Shown here: in pieces, positions 21,678 through 33,447 of the stretch
How the letters are laid out: each line of letters starts with the position of its first letter
How positions within the stretch are numbered: position 1 is the stretch's first letter
Assembly: GCA_022559845.1 (NCBI GenBank)
Contig: CM040125.1
Span: forward strand, 326,437,829 to 326,501,828
DNA: 64,000 nucleotides
Source of the DNA: Amorphophallus konjac
Taxonomy: Eukaryota; Streptophyta; Magnoliopsida; Alismatales; Araceae
Direction: 5' to 3'
Made by a program: the position numbers and the translations under genes
Notes under the pieces: generated by a model
Told to the model about the DNA's origin: nothing
Database searches by the model: none
What the model saw: only the letters and a program-made list of their open reading frames with translations

Positions 21678-24659
21678 GCTGTCCCGCCTTAGCGTCTGCT
21701 TTGCAAGGGAGTGAGACGGAATGGAATGGAATAAAATAAAATGAGTGAAATGTAGAGGAATGAAATGTAGTGGAAAGAAGCGAGAGCGAACTGAAAAGTA
21801 GATGCCAAGGTGTGATGAGACACGCGATCAACACCACTTGATAGGAATTGAATCAAAAGCTCGAGATGATGCTATTTTGAGGAGATTCAATGAAAGCAAC
21901 AATTATTTGGACAAAGGAGGAAGTGTGCTCGCGGGCACGAAGGAGATAAAAGAGCGATCAATTTCCAACGCGGTGGAAGTATCCCAAGTCACAAACCTAT
22001 AGGTTTCACCATTGGGGAGCGGTTACCAGCCAATATGGACATACTGCAGTCAAGATGGATCAAAGGAAATGATTGAAATAAGAGGATAGAAATCTAAATA
22101 AGGGAGTTTTCAAGGAAACGGCCCAAAATGGCAGCAAGGCAAACTGAGGATTCAATTCGGCATGGGATATCTCTTATCTTGAAAATTAAGGATTATTAAC
22201 TCTCAAAATGAGTTATTAGAATGATATTTCCAAAGTTAACTCAAAGTCCTACATGAATGCATGCTGAGTTTAGAGAGAAAATTAAAACAAATGAAAATAT
22301 AAGATAGTCAAGGATAATATTGTTAAGCTGTCCAGACTGAGTCAAGAAATCGATTTGTGAGCTAATACTAAGCCGAAACCTGTTTATCCGCGCACCAACT
22401 CGCAAAAGGGAACCATCATCCCCAATCTTAGACGGCTCAACGGCCTATCCGTATGACTAAGATGCCTCTGAAATAATCGTTGTTTTTGATGAAGGGGAAC
22501 TCAAATTCTAGATTTACCAAAGTTACAAGGTCCTTGATATAATATAATAATGTATGTAGCATATAGTAAAAATGCATACAGGGAGATGGTGAAGCAGTGA
22601 TTATAGGGAACCGAGAAATTCAGTCACCGTGGGACTTGGATGATGATGTCCAGACGGTGGGACTAAAGAGCTTCTTTCCTGCGCTAAAAAATTGATTAGC
22701 CAAGATATAAAGGAGTATAACAAGCAATGAATAAGCAATAAGCATAGCAACCATAACATGAATCAAAGCATCAATAAGCAATCATAACATAGGCATCAAA
22801 GCAATCAAAGTTTGGTGTGGATAGAATTCAAGCATGTATTAAAAGGAAAAGTGAAGTATGAATCATGAGTTGAAGCATAGCATTGCGTGAAACATGCAAA
22901 GCATCATTGTTTGTTGTTTATCATGAGGATGACAATGTTGGCGTATCATGAGATTAAGATTGGATGATCGAGTAATGCCCAGCGGCAGGAATAATTAGAA
23001 GACTTGACATTGAACTGCTTAGAATTGGGAAATGCCGAGAGTGGCAAATCATGAAGATAGCATGGGGAAGAATCGGAAGGTAGATAGCAATGAACGAAGA
23101 GGACTCATCCCGTGCTCTTGGTCATTGTAAAAATTGTTCCTGCAATAACACCATCAGAAAATACAATGCAATTTTTTTTAGAATTTTTGAAACATGCAAA
23201 TTTTTATGACTTTTGAAAAAGTATTCAAATTTTTATGGATTTTACAAAAAATATTTGATTTTTTGGATTTTGGAGATATTCGAGTTTTTTGGAATTATGG
23301 AAATATTCATTTTTTTAGAATTTTGGTTTAGACATTGCTAATGCAGCATCAAGGGAGGACTTAAACCACTGGCTAGGGGTCCTCGTTCCTTCCCCTTTTG
23401 CTAAAAACTGCCCAAAGTCTGGCGTGCATTAAGGGTGGCACCCTATAATCGGCTGTCCTTGTATAACGGTGCCCTTACCAAGGCCATACCCGAGAAACAC
23501 TCGGTCTTGGAGGGAGAAGAGAAGAAAAATTGGGGATAAGCTTAATGTGAGTTAAGAAGATAACAGGTTTTGACTTCTGTCCATAGTATGACCCCTAGAG
23601 ATTCAGTCTGTTGTGTCGAGACTTTGTGTCATATCATCGAACCTTAATTCTCTTATAGGCACGCATACGACCGGACTCATAACATCCCGCGGGGAAAAGT
23701 TACTGCCCTCTTGCCATGCCAAATTCATTGAATTTTCTTTTGATTTCACCATTCTTTTTTTTCTTGTTCTTCATGATTTTTTCATTTTTCTTCTGGTGTC
23801 CTTTGGACTTGAAAGATATTGCAATTGAAACATGATATTTTGAGAATAAGGTCATAATAGACTGCCCCTATTTGAGACTTCCTCTTGTCGGGGTGTGCTT
23901 AGGTTGGTTGTTTTGCCCATAATATCTCTATCCTCATATTTCAGCCGAGTTAAGAGGAGAGAAAGACTCATGCCCTTAAGCATGGCCCAAGTAGTAACGG
24001 TGTTTTACCAAGGGAAACGGCTAAGGACACCATGAAGTGTGTGGAGTGTCCAGCTAAGGGTTGCCCTTAACAAGCGGGGAGAGAAATGCCGAACTCCCAG
24101 CGTGGGGTTCTTATTACCAAAGTGCTGTAAAAGCAAGCCTAAAGACTCTTTTTGAAATTGACCTAATTAAACAGAAGCTTAAGATAAAGGTCTAAAATAA
24201 CCACTCTTAATCATGTTAAGAAATGCTTCATTTTTGAAAACCATGCGTAAATAAGGTGATGAAAACGCATAAGAATGCATACTTACGCAAACATATGTTA
24301 CCTTGCAACCTTGATCGTAGAAGCAGCAGCCGGAGGCAATCACGATAAGCATGGGATTTGTTGTCCTCATAGCAGATAAGGAAGGATAGCAAAGCTTTGA
24401 AAGTGGCTTAACAAGATGGAGTGGTGTCTAGACCAGAGTTAGACGAATAAGAAGAAAAGGAAGAGAGGTGAGGGCTAGAACTCCCTCACTAAGGCACAGA
24501 GACCATGAGCGCATGGAAATGTGTACAGAATGAAAGGGAAATCAGGATGAAGAGTGAGGACTAAAGCCTCGAAAGTAGTGGGAGAACGGGCAGATGCCCA
24601 AAGCGGTGGATATGGAAGAAGTCGGGTCAGACCCAGGATCAAGAGGGATTAAGAGGAGA
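21678..24659 (-). other. Ogre-like element, 3' non-coding internal region
   Basis: About 3 kb with no supported coding frame. A polypurine-like tract (AAGGCGGGACAGC on the minus strand) abuts the LTR at 21678. A GGAATG/GAAATG-rich stretch lies at about 21717-21785, and at 23160-23330 there is an AT-rich run of repeated TTTTGGAATT/TTTTATGGATT words. GC-richer blocks at 23340-23530 and 23880-24120 look like decayed element sequence. No pol motif was recognised. Confidence 0.55.
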
Positions 24660-25270
24660 AATTGGTAAATGGAAAGCGGAGGATCCGGAGGGTCCGGAGG
24701 TAATGGAGGAGAATCATGATGGGAAGGAGAAGAGTCCGGAGGTTCTGGAGGAGGAAAATTCCGAGGGACGCGATGCCCTAGGAAAAGGTATGGAAAAAGA
24801 TGATTTAAGAGGAAGAAGAGAACAAATGTCGCGATGTCCTGGAGGAGTAAGAAGACAAATCGAAGGAGAGGGAAGAAGGAAGGGAGATCCGGAGGTTATG
24901 GAGGAAGAAAGTACCGAGGGACGCGATGCCCCAAGTGAGGAGATAAGTCCAGAGGTTCCGGAGGAATAGAATGAACAGGGACGCGATGCCCTGGGAGAAT
25001 TCATGGGAAAGGGGAAGGAAGATCCGGAGGTTCCGGAGGAATAAGACACCACGGGGCGCGATGCCTCGAGAGATTCAGTGAGAAATCTGGAGGGTCCGGA
25101 AGCAAGAGTTGGGAGTGGGCGTGATGCCCAAAGAGAAATCTGGAAGGGGCAGAATGTCCGGCAGGTGTAAGGGGACCCGGAGATCCCGAAGATAGAGGTG
25201 AACGAGATGGAGAATGTGGAGGATCCGGAGGTTCCGGAAGGCGGTGAAGATACGGGTTCGGAAACCCGGG
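24660..25270. repeat. Degenerate repeat of GATCCGGAGGTTCCGGAGGA with GGGACGCGATGCCC
   Basis: Two alternating words recur with a step of about 60-90 bp. GGGACGCGATGCCC-like copies lie near 24763, 24828, 24917, 24977, 25055 and 25117; GATCCGGAGG(T/G)TCCGGAGG-like copies lie between them. On the minus strand the repeat reads as Ser/Pro/Gly-rich protein (ASRP...SSGTSG) without stops. Confidence 0.8.
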
Positions 25271-26660
25271 AAAGAGGAAATGCAGATGCATGTGAATGCA
25301 ATGCAATGGATGTAGAAGATGCATGGAATGCATGAAATGCAAAGAATGCATGGAAGGAGAAGATGAGATCCTCTTCCTCACCCATGAAGTGGCCCATAGA
25401 GAGAAAAATGTGGATGGAATAGAATAAGGAGTGAGTGAATTGGTGGAAGGCCCCTTTATTGAAAGAATGCCCACCCCTCCATGGCAAGTAGAATGCCTGG
25501 CCAGACGGCTCAATGGGCGGAAATAGCGCCCCTAAGCTCTTATTAGAAGCATATGTTATAGCGATGCAAGAAGTGGACCCCTTCGGAAGTCGTATAATGA
25601 CAGACCGAGGGGTAATGAGAGCATTAAAAGAGTATCGACCAATGAGTAAGGTGACAATAGTAAAAGGCCGATATGGCATTAACTTGGAAGAGTTTTTCTT
25701 AATGAGCCTTAATGGAGACTTCTCAAATGTGCCCGGCACAAGAACACGGATTGACATCCGGCAAATAAAATCTTGAACTTTAAACAACATAACCAAGGCC
25801 AAATCCTTCTTGCCCGGTTCTTGAATATCCTTGGCACAAATACTCGTAGAAATACACCCACTCCGAGGGGTGATGAAAGACGAGAAGGAAGCGGTAAGCT
25901 TGATGAGTAATGGAGGTGTAATGGAGAGTGTTAAAGGAAGTGTAAGCCGAGGTTCAAACACGACAAACTTTTCCCCTTGTTCAGAAATGGACGGGGTTGG
26001 CTCGAGTGCAAAAAGGGATGGACCCTGCTCAGGATTTGCCATGGGTAAAGGTGAAGGGTTAAGTGGTGAAGGGTTGGTAAATACCGGCTTTGGGGTTATA
26101 AGGATAGCGGAGGCCTTAGGTGGCAACAATGGAGTGTTATTTGGTTTAGAAAAAGGTTCGGCGGGAGGTTCGGCGGAAGCCGGTGTAGTGGAGGCTAATG
26201 GTGTAGAGGTAAGCTCGGATGGCTTGGCGGAAGGGTAAGTGGAAGTTGACGGTGTGGAGGTTGGAGGTATAATGGTTTGAGGTTTAGTGGGAGGTTCGGC
26301 GGAGGCCGATGGTGTGGAGGTAAGCTTGGATGGCTTAGCGTAGATTAAAGGTGTGGTGGGTTTGGTTCGTAGTAAATGCCAGATTTTGGTGGTGCGTGAA
26401 GGATTGGAGGTAATGGAAGGGTCATGGTGAGCCGACGTGGGTGATTGGAGTATCGACCCATCATCGTAACACCAATTGGTCTCATAAACAGGGTTAGGGA
26501 CGGTGGCTTCGTCCTGAGCAGGGAGTTCATCTGGGTAATGGAGGGAGAGGGAAACGAAGGAAACTTGGAGTGGGTTTTTATTGAGGAACTTCATCATCTG
26601 CACATGCCGTCTCCAAATATTCATAAAGAACTTGCAATTCATCATCATCACTAAACTCAA
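24714..26660 (-). CDS. Long open frame of unknown function, Pro/Ser/Thr-rich, Ogre-like element
   Basis: A minus-strand frame open from 26867 to 24714 (717 codons); the part downstream of about 26660 continues the preceding gag-like ORF after a one-frame shift. The first third is Pro/Thr/Ser-rich (SAEPPAEPFSKP, TSTPSASAEPP). A central block of normal composition follows (KDIQEPGKKDLALVMLFKV, SNKSLGALFPPIEPSG), then a His-rich stretch (FHAFFAFHAFHAS), then the low-complexity repeat. I recognise no domain. The last third may be open only because the repeat lacks stops on this strand. The complementary strand also has an open frame at 25513-25776, so the coding strand of the middle block is not certain. 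Confidence 0.35.
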   Translation of the reverse strand: MSLVMMMNCKFFMNIWRRHVQMMKFLNKNPLQVSFVSLSLHYPDELPAQDEATVPNPVYETNWCYDDGSILQSPTSAHHDPSITSNPSRTTKIWHLLRTKPTTPLIYAKPSKLTSTPSASAEPPTKPQTIIPPTSTPSTSTYPSAKPSELTSTPLASTTPASAEPPAEPFSKPNNTPLLPPKASAILITPKPVFTNPSPLNPSPLPMANPEQGPSLFALEPTPSISEQGEKFVVFEPRLTLPLTLSITPPLLIKLTASFSSFITPRSGCISTSICAKDIQEPGKKDLALVMLFKVQDFICRMSIRVLVPGTFEKSPLRLIKKNSSKLMPYRPFTIVTLLIGRYSFNALITPRSVIIRLPKGSTSCIAITYASNKSLGALFPPIEPSGQAFYLPWRGGHSFNKGAFHQFTHSLFYSIHIFLSMGHFMGEEEDLIFSFHAFFAFHAFHASSTSIALHSHASAFPLSRVSEPVSSPPSGTSGSSTFSISFTSIFGISGSPYTCRTFCPFQISLWASRPLPTLASGPSRFLTESLEASRPVVSYSSGTSGSSFPFPMNSPRASRPCSFYSSGTSGLISSLGASRPSVLSSSITSGSPFLLPSPSICLLTPPGHRDICSLLPLKSSFSIPFPRASRPSEFSSSRTSGLFSFPS

Positions 26661-27630
26661 GCGGATGCCGTGGTGGAGGCGTAATAATGGGTGGTGGAGT
26701 ATAATGTTGTGGTGGAGAATTTTGGGGAGGCAAATATGAAGGCGGAGGATTATGTGTATGCGGAGGCGAAGGCAGAGGGCCATATGAATGAGTGGGGCGA
26801 ATGAGTGGAGGGTGGATGGCGTCCACTTGATCACCGATATCTTTCTCACACATATCATTGATGCCATTATCTCTCCTCTCCTTCCAATATTTTTCCATCT
26901 TAGGGATATTGTTCATGAAAGTGTGAAGAGTATTGATTGGAGAAGGAGAAGGAGGAGCGGGCTGTGGGCTTGCAACCCTCTTGAGTTGTTCCTTCATCGA
27001 AGCAATTTTGTCAAAAATAGTTTGTTGGAGGGGTGTAACTTGAACATTGGAGGGTTGGCCTTGAGAGGAAGACCGTGGATGGGTGGCTTGATATGAAGGC
27101 CGTGGAGAAGGAGGTGGGTGACGGACCACCCGAGAAGAAATGTGTGTAGGAGAAGAAGACAGATGACAAGAGGGAGGCGGGTGATGGGCCACCCGAGTGG
27201 GATTGGAAGGAGGTGGGTGATGGGCCACCCGTATGGGAGTATGTATAGAAATATGTGGGTGATGGGCCACCCATGAGGGATTGGAAGGAGGATGAGAATG
27301 AGATGCACCCTCAATAATGGCCTTAAGGGCCTGGATTTGTTGAGGGGTGAGATGATCTAATACATGCAAAACTTAAGAGACCTTCTTATCATGTGGAGGA
27401 GATAGCCCCGGGGAAATAGTGGCTTGCGATTGATGTAATGGACCATGGGATTGGACATTGCCCATGGGTCGGGCAAGACCATAAGAGTGAGGATGTGGTC
27501 CCTTAGAAAAATTTTGGTGAGGATTATAATGAACATGTTGAAATTAAGGATCATAAGATGTACTAGGCTGTGCATCCTCATGATTGTAATTAAGATTAAA
27601 CATGTTAGTTTGATTATCAAAGTGAAACAT
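26578..27630 (-). pseudogene. Gag-like proline/histidine-rich ORF of the Ogre-like element
   Basis: Best start is the ATG complementary to 27628-27630 (MFHFDNQTNMFNLNYNHED). Two in-frame stops interrupt it, near 27547 and 27372; the part 26578-27369 is open. It contains HLTPQQIQALKAIIEGASH, three or four imperfect copies of RVAHHPPPSNP, a helical segment IASMKEQLKRV, and MNNIPKMEKYWKERRDN, ending in an acidic tail. No gag domain can be named, but position after the leader and lack of other ORFs suggest a structural protein. The LARD ORF at 34767-36326 occupies the same place in its own element and is likewise Pro/His/Gln-rich. Confidence 0.5.
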
Positions 27631-28144
27631 TATGCAAATAACCGATATTCAACCAAAATGATTTGCAAGAATAGCAAACAAGTTGGAATGTTATGCTTGA
27701 ATTTTTAAGTTTAAACCTTGATGAATTAGATGGTTTTGACAAAATTTGATATGATTCACACAAGGTAAGAACCTAGTTTCAATATGAATTTTCTTCGATG
27801 CCAACTAGGTACACTCTCTCACCATGCATAGGCCAACTAAACTCGGGGTACTTCAAGGGTACAATCGGCCCAAGCTTCCGTGAGGGAATCCACGGGTGCG
27901 GGGACTTACGGAGGCCTTGGTTTAGGAATTTTCAATCCAAAGAGACGGAGTGCTTAATTGAGGGCCTTTCCTTAACCAAGAGGGGGGTATGGTATCCTAG
28001 AAGTGTGGGGAGAGGAGGTCTCCCAAGCCAAATGTAATATGAATGCAAAGCTAATGCAAGATGGAGAGAATATAAATGTATGAACAGAAATACGAAAGAA
28101 TGATGCAAAATAACTCACACAAGAATAAATATGTGAAAAACTCA
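27631..28144 (-). other. Ogre-like element leader, inner part
   Basis: Non-coding. Contains conserved-looking GC blocks (27797-28030), comparable in position to the GC block at 36660-36800 of the LARD. No ORF supported. Confidence 0.5.
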
Positions 28145-28410
28145 GGAAATTGGCGCCATGACAGGTGCCACCAATTCCTGGAAGGGCGCCAATTCTGTGA
28201 TGAATTTTTTCTTTTTTTTTTCAGAAAAAATGTAAATGGCGCCCTCCTCATTGCCCTTATTTCTTTAATGGGCGCCCAACTGATGGGCGCCAATTCCAAT
28301 TTTCTCTCTCTCTCTAGCTCTCTTTTAATGGGGCAGGGAATTGGCGCCCTGCACCCTGCCTTTATTTCTTTAATGGGCACCCACTGTGTGGGCGCCAATT
28401 CCTTTCTGCC
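28145..28410. repeat. GGCGCC hairpin cluster in the Ogre-like leader
   Basis: At least five copies of (A)ATTGGCGCC or its complement GGCGCCAATT, paired as inverted repeats with intervening TTATTTCTTTAATGGGC(G/A)CCC. Two neighbouring units (about 28228-28300 and 28335-28403) are near-duplicates. The related cluster at 20940-21480 is in the LTR of the same element. Confidence 0.75.
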
Positions 28411-28661
28411 CCAGAACCCAAATAGTAGCCAGAAAGCTTAAACAGTGAGGAACAAAAAACCAATGAAAGTGAAGAAAACACTCACAAACTCAAAGTATGG
28501 ATCATGGCAATCAAGAAGTATGAAAATAAGCATGTCATGCGCATTTTTTTTGAATAGATGCATAGATAAATAGAATTTCTAAAAATCTATCAAACTAACA
28601 ATCACTTTGGGAGAGTGCTACGTGGAGCACAAAAGGGGGTGCACCGTGGGTGCAAAGGGGA
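28411..28661 (-). other. Ogre-like leader, outer part
   Basis: AT-rich non-coding sequence up to the Copia-2 insertion; it continues on the other side of Copia-2 at 51909. Confidence 0.5.
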
Positions 28662-28666
28662 GATGG
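28662..28666. repeat. Target site duplication of Copia-2, left (gatgg)
   Basis: gatgg immediately before TGTTAGTGTTGG, repeated at 51904-51908 after the element's terminal TTACA. Confidence 0.93.
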
Positions 28667-29010
28667 TGTTAGTGTTGGTGTGCTACAGGCCAATTTTGGG
28701 TCGGGTAGGCCCAATAGTTGTACGATCTTGTTCATTATTAATAAAGTGGTGTTTGAGCGTAAATATGCGATTGTGTTACTTTACGTTGTCCCTAGGATAT
28801 GTGGTTGTAAAGTCAACTCGAGATGAGATCTCGATTATGAGACTGACTTTACATGAACACATACCTTAAACTGTTCCTGGTTGGAGGGTAATCATTCGGG
28901 GACTTTGATTACCTATTAAACCAGTACACATGATGTGTCAGAGACCAGTCTCATGGTCATTGGTGCGGGGCACCAACACATATGTGTAGGTGTATGTCCT
29001 TGGAGGATGT
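28667..29010 (+). repeat. Copia-2 5' LTR, first segment
   Basis: Matches 50322-50665 of the 3' LTR closely, starting TGTTAGTGTTGGTGTGCTAC. The match breaks exactly where Gypsy-3 begins, after ggaggatgt. Confidence 0.95.
29006..29010. repeat. Target site duplication of Gypsy-3, left (gatgt)
   Basis: gatgt is repeated at 43096-43100. Only one copy is present at the matching place in the uninterrupted 3' LTR of Copia-2. Confidence 0.95.
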
Positions 29011-31068
29011 TGATGCGGGACGAGACCACGGACACGACAAGCTCACGATTGTCCCTTGGCAAGGGAAGCGTCGGACGTGCACGGTTGAGAAACCGGCAAG
29101 AGCTAGGGTGGTCAATTCACACTTTCGCGCCCGGATCGGGTCACGGGACGGTCTCGCTCACTCTCTCGCAGCAGCGGTGATATGAATTTATAGCGAGCTA
29201 GGTCCTAAAACATGCTCTCTAGCAGTGGCATAAACAAGTATATATGGAAATAAGTGAAATGCCAAGCAAGGAGCGAATACGATACCTCCACGCGCTCGGC
29301 GTGGGGACGACGGACCCGGCCGAAGTCGTACTCCCGGGACAGTTAATACATAAAGATTACAGCAATGAGTTACAGCCCACTCCACGCAGGGAGGTAAAGG
29401 GCGACACAATGGGGTCCGGGAGGACCGATTTCGGGTTGACGGGCGGCTTCTCGCGTAGCTTCGGCCGCACACGTACTCGCGCCTGTGGGGCCCACTTACT
29501 GTCCGGAGGGGCCGTGTGGGACCCGGTGGCACCGCTGTGGTGGTGGATGCCTGGATGAGTGCTCCCTGGAGTGGAGGCGCGCTGGTTCACCGGCCGGAGG
29601 CCGGGCGGCTCCGATCGGCATCGGTCGGAACAACCGGCCACGGATCTGCAACTTCTGGTTTTCAGCGCGCGTCCCGGCGAGAACGGACGCTGCGATCAGC
29701 CCCGATGTCGGATCGACACGAAACTGGCACCGTTGGAAAGCTAACTTCAAATACTTCAATCTAGGCTTGAAGATCTGGCCTGGATCCGCACGGATCTGGG
29801 CTTTAATGAATTGTTGAGTTACTGTTGTACAGTGACCGGGCTCTCAGATCTGCACAGAACTAGTCTGAGAACTGCCTTTGACCGATATGTGAACGTCCGA
29901 ATCTGAAGTGGTGGTCTTCCGCAAAGTTGTAGGAAATCAAGCTAGAAAAACAGAAAAACTAGTTTAGACAAGTTTGAATGTGGCTACGAATTGATGGGAT
30001 TTTTGAACTGGAAGTGGGTCGGATCTGGAAATGGGCTGAAAGCACTGTAGCTGAGATAGAACACGAATTTTGAAAAATGGATAGATGGCGGATAAAAAAT
30101 CAAGAAAAATAATGGATGTAGGGGATGATGGGCAGAACTCCCAGTAAAATTGGGAGGGTTTGGAAAATTCAAAAAGGTGGTTGGAGATGGGAAACACAGA
30201 GCTGTTGTCACTGTAGATAGAGACAAAACAGATCTGGGAATGTAAAATGAAAAAAAATGGAAAATTACTAAATGGAGGATTTTGGACGTGAAATATTAGG
30301 TGGAGATGGGGATTCAAGGCAAGAAGACACCCTCAAAATTACAAATCTATCTGAGCTCGTGGCTGACATAAAGAATTCACGAACTACACCTCTATCCAGC
30401 AGGACAGAAACTTGAAGACGGCTCCGCGGCGGCTCGAAGGCAGCACGAACGGCGGCGGCGGCGGCACAGATGATCACCAGAGATAGAGGGGAGGGGATAG
30501 GAGGTAGAAACCACTCTAGAATTTGAGGTTGGAGGATATGAACCAGAGGGGAGGAGCTGGGGGCGCACCAAGCTTCTTGGATTACAACAAAAATTCTGAT
30601 TTTTTCATTAATATTCATATGAAAATACAATCTTTTATATGATTCACATCAAATGCAATGTGAACCTTTGGATCTAGGGGTGGGGATTGAAGGGCTGGGA
30701 TTAAGTGTGAAACACACACAAAAATTAATACAATAATAAGGGGAGAGGGGCGCCCCCTTGACCAAGGGGTATGGTAGGTGAAGGTAGGTGACCTACCTTG
30801 GACCAATTTAACCACTTGTCCACCCATGTGGCATTTGACATTCAACCCCTCTAGATGGCCACCTAGGATGGTTGACCAGTCCCACATGAGTGACATGGAC
30901 CAATGGGAAAGGGCTGAGGGCCCCCTTGCTTGGTCCTACTGAAATTTTACATATAAACCCACTAAGACCTACAATTACGTACCCATATAACACAAGGGTA
31001 TACATACAAATATGAAAAGACATAAATGCAAACAAAATGCGTACGGTCTTGCCTCGATGTCCCCATCA
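29011..31068 (-). repeat. Gypsy-3 3' LTR
   Basis: 2058 bp, matching 41041-43095 with a few percent difference by eye. Contains a GGC repeat near 30450 (one unit longer here than in the partner LTR). Confidence 0.95.
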
Positions 31069-31665
31069 ATTCTCCTCGGGTGGGAGGAACTCGACCCCGT
31101 CGAGTAGGGGTATGGATGCTCGAATACTCCGGCAGATCACTCACCGTGCCAAGTAACGCGGGTATGCTCCACTCCAAGTGACCGTCACCTGCTCATTCCA
31201 TATATACTCGATATGCACAAGCTGCTATGGGCTAAAGGTGGACACTCCGGGTGGGGCACTCTCAAAAGGGGAGGTGGCGGCTCGAAGACTCACTAGGAAT
31301 CACCGCTGAGTCCCTGTAGGTGACTAGAGCCGGGTATAGATAGAGAATCGATCCCATACTCGTCGAGTGAGTCCAATCGTCTCTTACTCATAAGAGAATG
31401 ACAACGAGCTGACACAAGACACATGCAGACAAACAAACGACACACAAACCATGCAAACAAACCACACAAAAAAAAAGCATATTGACTCAACTATGACCCT
31501 AGACACTCCTAATGTTAGTCCGACCCGTACATGGATGACGGCGGACCAGGACACCCGAACGTGTGCCATGCATGCATCTGACGTAACCGGTGGTTGACAT
31601 CATGCGAAAATCCTAGACCTCCTAAGGTGGGCCATGCATGCATATGGGATGTGGATGTGGGAGGT
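31069..31665 (-). other. Gypsy-3 3' internal end
   Basis: Non-coding. On the minus strand it matches the 3' internal ends at 56200-56564 and 60120-60505, including GACGGGGTCGAGTTCCTCCC and a purine-rich tract GAGGAGAAT just before the LTR, which serves as polypurine tract. Confidence 0.8.
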
Positions 31666-33447
31666 TGATAACGCGAAAGTTCGTCGTTTAAAACACGCGT
31701 ATAATAATCTTAAAATCGAACTCGCACAAAATGATCAAAAGCGAACGTAATACTATGGCAAGCACGGGTCGAATCCATAGGGAAGAAGATACTTTTAGAG
31801 TTAAAAACCTTGTAACCTTTTAGAAAATGTTTGTGATTTTTTGTAGCTTGAAGAGAATGATTAAACAAAGAATGATTCCAACAATTAATTCAAAATACCT
31901 ATGATTATGAGTCTATGCCATGGGAAATAATTGCCTAACATTGAGAAGAAGAGGTAGAAAAAGTAGGAAGAGAGGGAAGATGAACAAACTCTAGATCAAA
32001 TGAACACTTCTTTCATTAACATAAAGAAACGATTACATGAAGTGCAAGACGAGCTTACAATAAAGATGTGACGAGATTATAATGAAGTAAAATGAAACTA
32101 AAGCAATAGCAACAAGAGGAGCCTGAGATGTGAAGATGGTAGCCGCAATGGTGATGACGGCGCCGTCCTCTCTTGGCCTTGGATCACGAACCACCTTGTG
32201 GAAGATGTCGTCTACACCGGGAGGAAGTCACCTTTGTCGTTGAAGCTACCTTTGGAGGGTGAATACCTTTGAACCCAAGAGGAATTAGGGGATGTCCAAG
32301 AAGAAGAAGTTGAAGAGGAGGAAGAGAGAAAGAACTTTGATGAAGAACTCAGATAGAAAATAAGAACAGAAGAGCTTCAAAATAGATAAATAACAGAAAC
32401 TAGCACCTCGGATGAACAGTGAAATCACAGGATAGCAAGTTGAAAAATGAGAATATCTTCAAAACCAGAAAGAATTAGAAGATGAGCAAGAAGGAGTTGT
32501 AGAACACGTAAAAACCAAGAACTTTCATGAAGACAGCAAGAGCATAAAATGACTAGAAGAGGGAGAAATAAGGGGAAGAACAGAGAAAAATATTGGGTCG
32601 TAGATGAACAGGACAGCAGAGTGAAAAACACGAAATATCTTGAAAACTAGAAGGAATTAGAAGATGAGCAGAAAGAACAAATTGTAGAGGACTTAAAAAT
32701 AAAGAACTTTCATGAAGACCACAAGAGGAGAAGAGGGACGGAAGAGGGCGAACTCGGCTGCCCAAGAAGATGTGAGAGGGAGAGGGAGAGAAAAATTGCC
32801 AAAAGAAGAACTCCCTTTCTCCTCCTTGTCATGGGCTATTTATAGGGAAAGGTGGGTAGATGAAGGGTGGAGATTGTATCAAAAGGAGATGGATGGCTGA
32901 CATTTAAGTGGAATATGATGCATGGGGAACAGGAAAAGTAGGTGGGCACCCCCTTTCTTAGACTTTGGACACCCCCTTTCCCAAGGCTCATCATGTCTCT
33001 CCTTTATTTCAAACTTTGAATTCAAATTTCCCTCCAACCGAAATATATATTTATTTTCCCCAATTTCAAACTTTTGAAATTTCTTTTCCCTCCAATCAAA
33101 ATATGTGCTTTTGACTTGGTCAAAGTAGTGGTGACAGTTTTACCCCCGGCTTCTTTTGTAATTACCTTTGGTGTCCTACACACACATAATTACACTTTAG
33201 TCCATAAAAATTACCACAATGTGCACATAAATCTTAAATGCTCATGATTATATAATGGAGAATTAATGCTCATGGCCCTCAACTTTAATTTATTATTAAA
33301 TAAGATAATCGAATTAATCAATTTACGTGAAAGCTCCAATTTAAATACGGAGTTGAGGTTAACTATGAAATATGCATAATTACCTAATTATATGCACATA
33401 AAATGGTGTACATGCAATGAATTGTCATAACAAATGGACACTTATCA
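31666..33447 (-). repeat. LARD 3' LTR
   Basis: 1782 bp. Begins (plus strand) TGATAACGCGAAAGTTCGTC and ends GGACACTTATCA. A TATA box on the minus strand (CTATAAATAG) is at 32836-32845. It contains two similar blocks of about 180 bp (32410-32560 and 32590-32740) that share the words GAATTAGAAGATGAG and AACTTTCATGAAGAC. Confidence 0.95.

Noticed and set aside
25513..26238. Plus-strand frames opposite the 717-codon minus-strand frame
   Set aside because: Two stops separate them and they match no known protein. I kept the minus strand because it continues the gag-like ORF, but the choice is uncertain and is stated there.
29188..29817. Overlapping open frames on both strands in the Gypsy-3 LTR (also at 41218-41794)
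   Set aside because: They lie within the GC-rich part of a duplicated LTR, overlap each other in several frames and resemble no protein; absence of stops follows from base composition.
32410..32740. Possible independent element inside the LARD LTR
   Set aside because: The two similar blocks occur in both LTRs, so they are an old internal duplication of the LTR and not a separate insertion.
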